Origin: OMIW01 sp044235645 | Lineage (GTDB): Bacteria; Bdellovibrionota_C; UBA2361; OMIW01 | Direction: 5' to 3' | Assembly (NCBI GenBank): GCA_044235645.1 | Contig: JBIIHQ010000004.1 | Coordinates: 62,001 to 126,000 of the forward strand | Length of the DNA stretch: 64,000 bases | Part shown: positions 61,473 through 64,000 of the stretch, one piece after another | How positions within the stretch are numbered: position 1 is the first letter of the stretch | Layout of the letters: every line of letters begins with the position of its first letter | Notes under the pieces: generated by a model | The model's input: only the letters and a program-made list of their open reading frames with translations | Told to the model about the DNA's origin: nothing | The model's database searches: none | Program-made: the position numbers and the translations under genes

Positions 61473-62104
61473 GGCATTCCCTTATTTTGAGGTCGTATCT
61501 CGGTTCGAACTGAGCCAAGAAGTTGAAATATTCTAGTCTCAACATTGCCCTGCATTGAATCTGCTGAAGTGGTTCCTGAACTGTTTTCGATGATAACTCG
61601 TGAGGGAGCTACTACCCGACCATCAATCCGTCCGTAGTCGATCGTCTCGCTTGAGATAATCGTGTCGCCTTCATGCTCGATTTTTACTCCTCCTGTGCAC
61701 CGAGCCTCGCTCAGGTCGGCTCCTGAGAGAATGAGTTCAGCTTTTGGAGCGGTCAGCTTGGTCTGCGAGCCATCAGCCTTGAAAAGTAGTAACGTCCCAT
61801 TGGTAATTCGCACGATGTTTGTTTGAGGCAGATACTCCCCAACATCGGCCGTAATCTCCCATTCCTTTTGGCCGTTGGGTTTCGTTTGACTACGGTGAAA
61901 TTTCTTCAAAACGACAGAGCCGGTTGGTTTTTCTGAATCGTCACTTCTCTGTGTTTCTGTGGATTGGACGCCGTCCAGATTATCATCCAATTTTCGGATT
62001 GATTGCTCCCGAGTAAGAGCACTGAGAACAAAGGTGGCGCTAAAAAATCCAAACAGGAGCAGCGCTACGAGAATAAAGCTCAATCGACGGGAGATGCGAG
62101 CCAC
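61469..62104 (-). CDS. lptC: LPS export system component LptC
   Basis: A 211-residue inner-membrane protein with one N-terminal helix (SFILVALLLFGFFSATFVLS) and a periplasmic LptC/YrbK beta-jellyroll (KPNGQKEWEITADVGEY to CTGGVKIEHEGDTI). It receives LPS from LptBFG and passes it to LptA. I chose GTG 62104, 14 bases after kdsA, since the first ATG (62194) would overlap kdsA by 77 bases. Overlaps lptA by 4 bases. Confidence 0.88.
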   Translation of the reverse strand: MARISRRLSFILVALLLFGFFSATFVLSALTREQSIRKLDDNLDGVQSTETQRSDDSEKPTGSVVLKKFHRSQTKPNGQKEWEITADVGEYLPQTNIVRITNGTLLLFKADGSQTKLTAPKAELILSGADLSEARCTGGVKIEHEGDTIISSETIDYGRIDGRVVAPSRVIIENSSGTTSADSMQGNVETRIFQLLGSVRTEIRPQNKGMP

Positions 62105-62117
62105 GGCAAAGGATTCC

Positions 62118-62933
62118 TTATTGAGGAGAGGCGGATACTGATTGGATCGTCTCAAAAAGGGTGGTAGCAACTTTGATGAGGGGTTCCATCTCATCTAAAC
62201 GAAGCATTGAAGCTCCATCCGAGGGAGCGTTGTGGGGTTCTGGGTGACACTCAAGGAAAAGCCCGTCAATACCCACGGCGACCGCAGCACGCACGAGAGG
62301 CGCAATGAACTCACGACTTCCTCCCGAGCTCCCGCCAGCTCCTCCCATTGATTGAACGCTGTGGGTTCCGTCGTAGATGACAGGGAAGCCGATATTTTTC
62401 ATGATGACAAGTCCCCGCATATCGACTACGAGGTCACGGTATCCGAAACAGCTTCCTCGTTCACAAAGAAGTATCTCGGCTTGTCCGGCGGCTTTTACTT
62501 TTTCGGCAGCGTATAACATATCAGAGGGGTGGAGAAATTGGCCCTTTTTTATGTTCACGCAAGACGCATGCGCCCCCGCTGAAAGAAGTAAGTCTGTCTG
62601 ACGGCATAGGAATGCAGGAATCTGGATGATATCTATGCTTCCTTCACATGCTTTTATATCGTCCACTGAGTGCACATCAGTCAGAACCGGCAATCCGGTG
62701 GCTTCTCTCACCTCCTCGAGAATGCGGAGCCCCTTGTCACGGCCTATTCCACGGACCCCGGTCGCACTTGTTCTGTTGGCTTTATCGAAAGATGACTTGT
62801 ATACAACCACAATCGGGTATCGCTCTTGAAGCGTTTGCAAAAACGATGCGGTATGGAGTGCTAGCTCTCTGGTCTCTATCTGACATGGCCCGGCGATTAA
62901 GAGCAGTTTATTGGGTTTGATGTATCGTGACAT
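62118..62933 (-). CDS. kdsA: 3-deoxy-8-phosphooctulonate synthase
   Basis: A 271-residue TIM-barrel enzyme making KDO-8-phosphate from PEP and arabinose-5-phosphate. It has AGPCQIETRELA, VYKSSFDKANRTS, GLPVLTDVHS, IQIPAFLCRQTDLL, NIKKGQFL and GSSGGSREF. KDO is a core of LPS, in line with lptC and lptA downstream. The presence of Asn or Cys at the metal site was not judged. Confidence 0.97.
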   Translation of the reverse strand: MSRYIKPNKLLLIAGPCQIETRELALHTASFLQTLQERYPIVVVYKSSFDKANRTSATGVRGIGRDKGLRILEEVREATGLPVLTDVHSVDDIKACEGSIDIIQIPAFLCRQTDLLLSAGAHASCVNIKKGQFLHPSDMLYAAEKVKAAGQAEILLCERGSCFGYRDLVVDMRGLVIMKNIGFPVIYDGTHSVQSMGGAGGSSGGSREFIAPLVRAAVAVGIDGLFLECHPEPHNAPSDGASMLRLDEMEPLIKVATTLFETIQSVSASPQ

Positions 62934-62990
62934 TAGTGCTTCACTCCGACTCCGAGGTATGTTTGCCCTGTTTGGCCACGAGGATGGTAC

Positions 62991-64000
62991 CTATCTGTCT
63001 TTTTGTTCGCGCTTCTCAACCGACTGCGCGAGGGCGGCAGCGACAAATCCGGTGAAGAGAGGATGTGGAGCGCGGGGGCTCGATTTGAATTCGGGGTGGT
63101 ATTGGACCGCGAGAAACCACGGATGGTTCTCAATCTCGATGATCTCTACCAGAAATCCATCGGGAGAGAGACCTGAGAAGAGAAGTCCTGCCTTCGAGAG
63201 CTTTTCTCGAAAATCATTGTTCACCTCAAATCGATGTCTGTGTCGCTCATCGATCATCTCAGCCTCATAGAGAGCGCGAGCGCGAGAGCCTGCTGCAAGA
63301 GCGCAGGGATACGAGCCAAGGCGCATGGTGCCCCCCATGTCACGGTTCCGTTTCTGTTCTTCCATCATGTCTATAACAAAAGTCCCCTGGTCAGAGAACT
63401 CGCGGCTGGTCGCATCGATGATACCCGCCCGCGACCGAGCGAACTCAATAGTCGCCATCTGAAGGCCAAGACAGATCCCAAAGAAAGGGATTCTTTTTTC
63501 CCGAGCATACCGAACCGCTTCGATCTTACCCTCGGTGCCACGGACGCCGAATCCTCCCGGGATCAGGATCCCGTCGGGGATCTTGGTACCACATGCACGG
63601 GACAGAACGTCCTCAATCCCCTCCCGTTCAATCGCTTCGCTATCGACATAGGCTATCATGACGCGACAATCATTCGCGATGCCGGCGTGATGAATTGCCT
63701 CGGAAAGGCTTTTGTAGCTCTCTTTCAGGTCGACATATTTGCCGACCATGGCGATGGTAACATTACCACTCTGAGGAGAGGTCGTCGTTCTCAGGATATG
63801 CTCCCAATCGGATAGGTTCGGTGCCCCGGTCCAGATATTAAGCAGTTCGCATACTCTGTCATCGAGACCCTCTTTGTGGAGAAGGAGAGGGAGCTCGTAA
63901 ATTGAGCGAACGTCGTACGCATTGATGACACAATCCTCACGAACATCGCAGAACAAACTTATCTTCTTCTTTAACTTGGGGTCGAGAAGGTTCTCCGAGC
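62991..64000 (-). CDS. pyrG: CTP synthase (C-terminal part; start beyond the right edge)
   Basis: At least 336 residues of CTP synthase, cut by the window edge. The frame enters at 64000 as LLDPKLKKKISLFCDVRED, the end of the synthase domain. The glutaminase domain follows: GGFGVRG oxyanion region, GICLGLQM (nucleophile Cys) and HPEFKSSP (catalytic His and Glu). It makes CTP from UTP and glutamine. kdsA follows 57 bases downstream. Confidence 0.96.
   Translation of the reverse strand, partial: SENLLDPKLKKKISLFCDVREDCVINAYDVRSIYELPLLLHKEGLDDRVCELLNIWTGAPNLSDWEHILRTTTSPQSGNVTIAMVGKYVDLKESYKSLSEAIHHAGIANDCRVMIAYVDSEAIEREGIEDVLSRACGTKIPDGILIPGGFGVRGTEGKIEAVRYAREKRIPFFGICLGLQMATIEFARSRAGIIDATSREFSDQGTFVIDMMEEQKRNRDMGGTMRLGSYPCALAAGSRARALYEAEMIDERHRHRFEVNNDFREKLSKAGLLFSGLSPDGFLVEIIEIENHPWFLAVQYHPEFKSSPRAPHPLFTGFVAAALAQSVEKREQKDR

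Noticed and set aside
1..64000. CRISPR array, rRNA operon, RNase P RNA, tmRNA, SRP RNA, integrated phage or origin of replication
   Set aside because: No regular spaced repeats and none of the conserved cores were seen; the single muramidase does not amount to a prophage.

Overview
The window is about 64 kb of Gram-negative chromosome, mid-GC, with genes on both strands. LPS synthesis and transport genes (kdsA, lptC, lptA, lptB), rpoN, several lipoproteins and peptidoglycan-modifying enzymes point to a diderm bacterium with an LPS outer membrane. This is proteobacterial in the broad sense, possibly a deltaproteobacterial or Bdellovibrio-type lineage, but no marker here fixes the taxon.

Layout. 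0-4.6 kb: small metabolic genes (MBL hydrolase, enoyl-CoA hydratase, secreted nuclease, xseB), tRNA-Cys and a 7Fe ferredoxin. 4.6-12 kb: an accessory stretch holding a broken copy of an ABC-permease 3' end, about 1.7 kb with no gene, an ammonium transporter behind a candidate sigma-54 promoter, an unknown membrane protein, a pesticin-type muramidase and a decayed IS3-family element. 12-15.5 kb: a MacAB-like tripartite exporter cassette. 16-20 kb: a single-chain purL. 20-26 kb: regulators and unusual proteins, namely a domesticated transposase-type HTH protein, a B12-binding/XRE fusion, a MltD-like lytic transglycosylase and a DEAD-box-like protein whose motor motifs are eroded. 26.7-32.1 kb: an envelope cluster (WD40 lipoprotein, lspA, two glycine-zipper lipoproteins). 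32-37 kb: clpX and the def-fmt-rpe-plsY run. 37-46 kb: purC with unknown membrane genes, then two L,D-transpeptidases on either side of a Braun-type lipoprotein, and a LON-domain protein. 46-51 kb: two slipins, an NfeD protein and two unknown proteins. 51-55.6 kb: a TrmJ-like methyltransferase, TerC, a stand-alone MnmC oxidoreductase domain, an AT-hook HTH protein and tRNA-Thr. 55.7-64 kb: the conserved pyrG-kdsA-lptC-lptA-(methyltransferase)-lptB-(phosphatase)-rpoN-hpf run, read leftward, with pyrG cut by the right edge.

The most unusual single gene is the fusion at 21288-22199. It keeps the CarH photoreceptor signature (Trp-His, Glu-His and DxHxxG) but carries a C-terminal XRE helix-turn-helix instead of an N-terminal MerR domain, so it could be a rewired B12-dependent light sensor. 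Other points of interest are the motor-dead DEAD-box/DbpA-RBD protein, the Lpp/L,D-transpeptidase module, the pesticin-like enzyme, two basic-tail or AT-hook HTH proteins, and a HigA-type HTH fused to a long helical protein.
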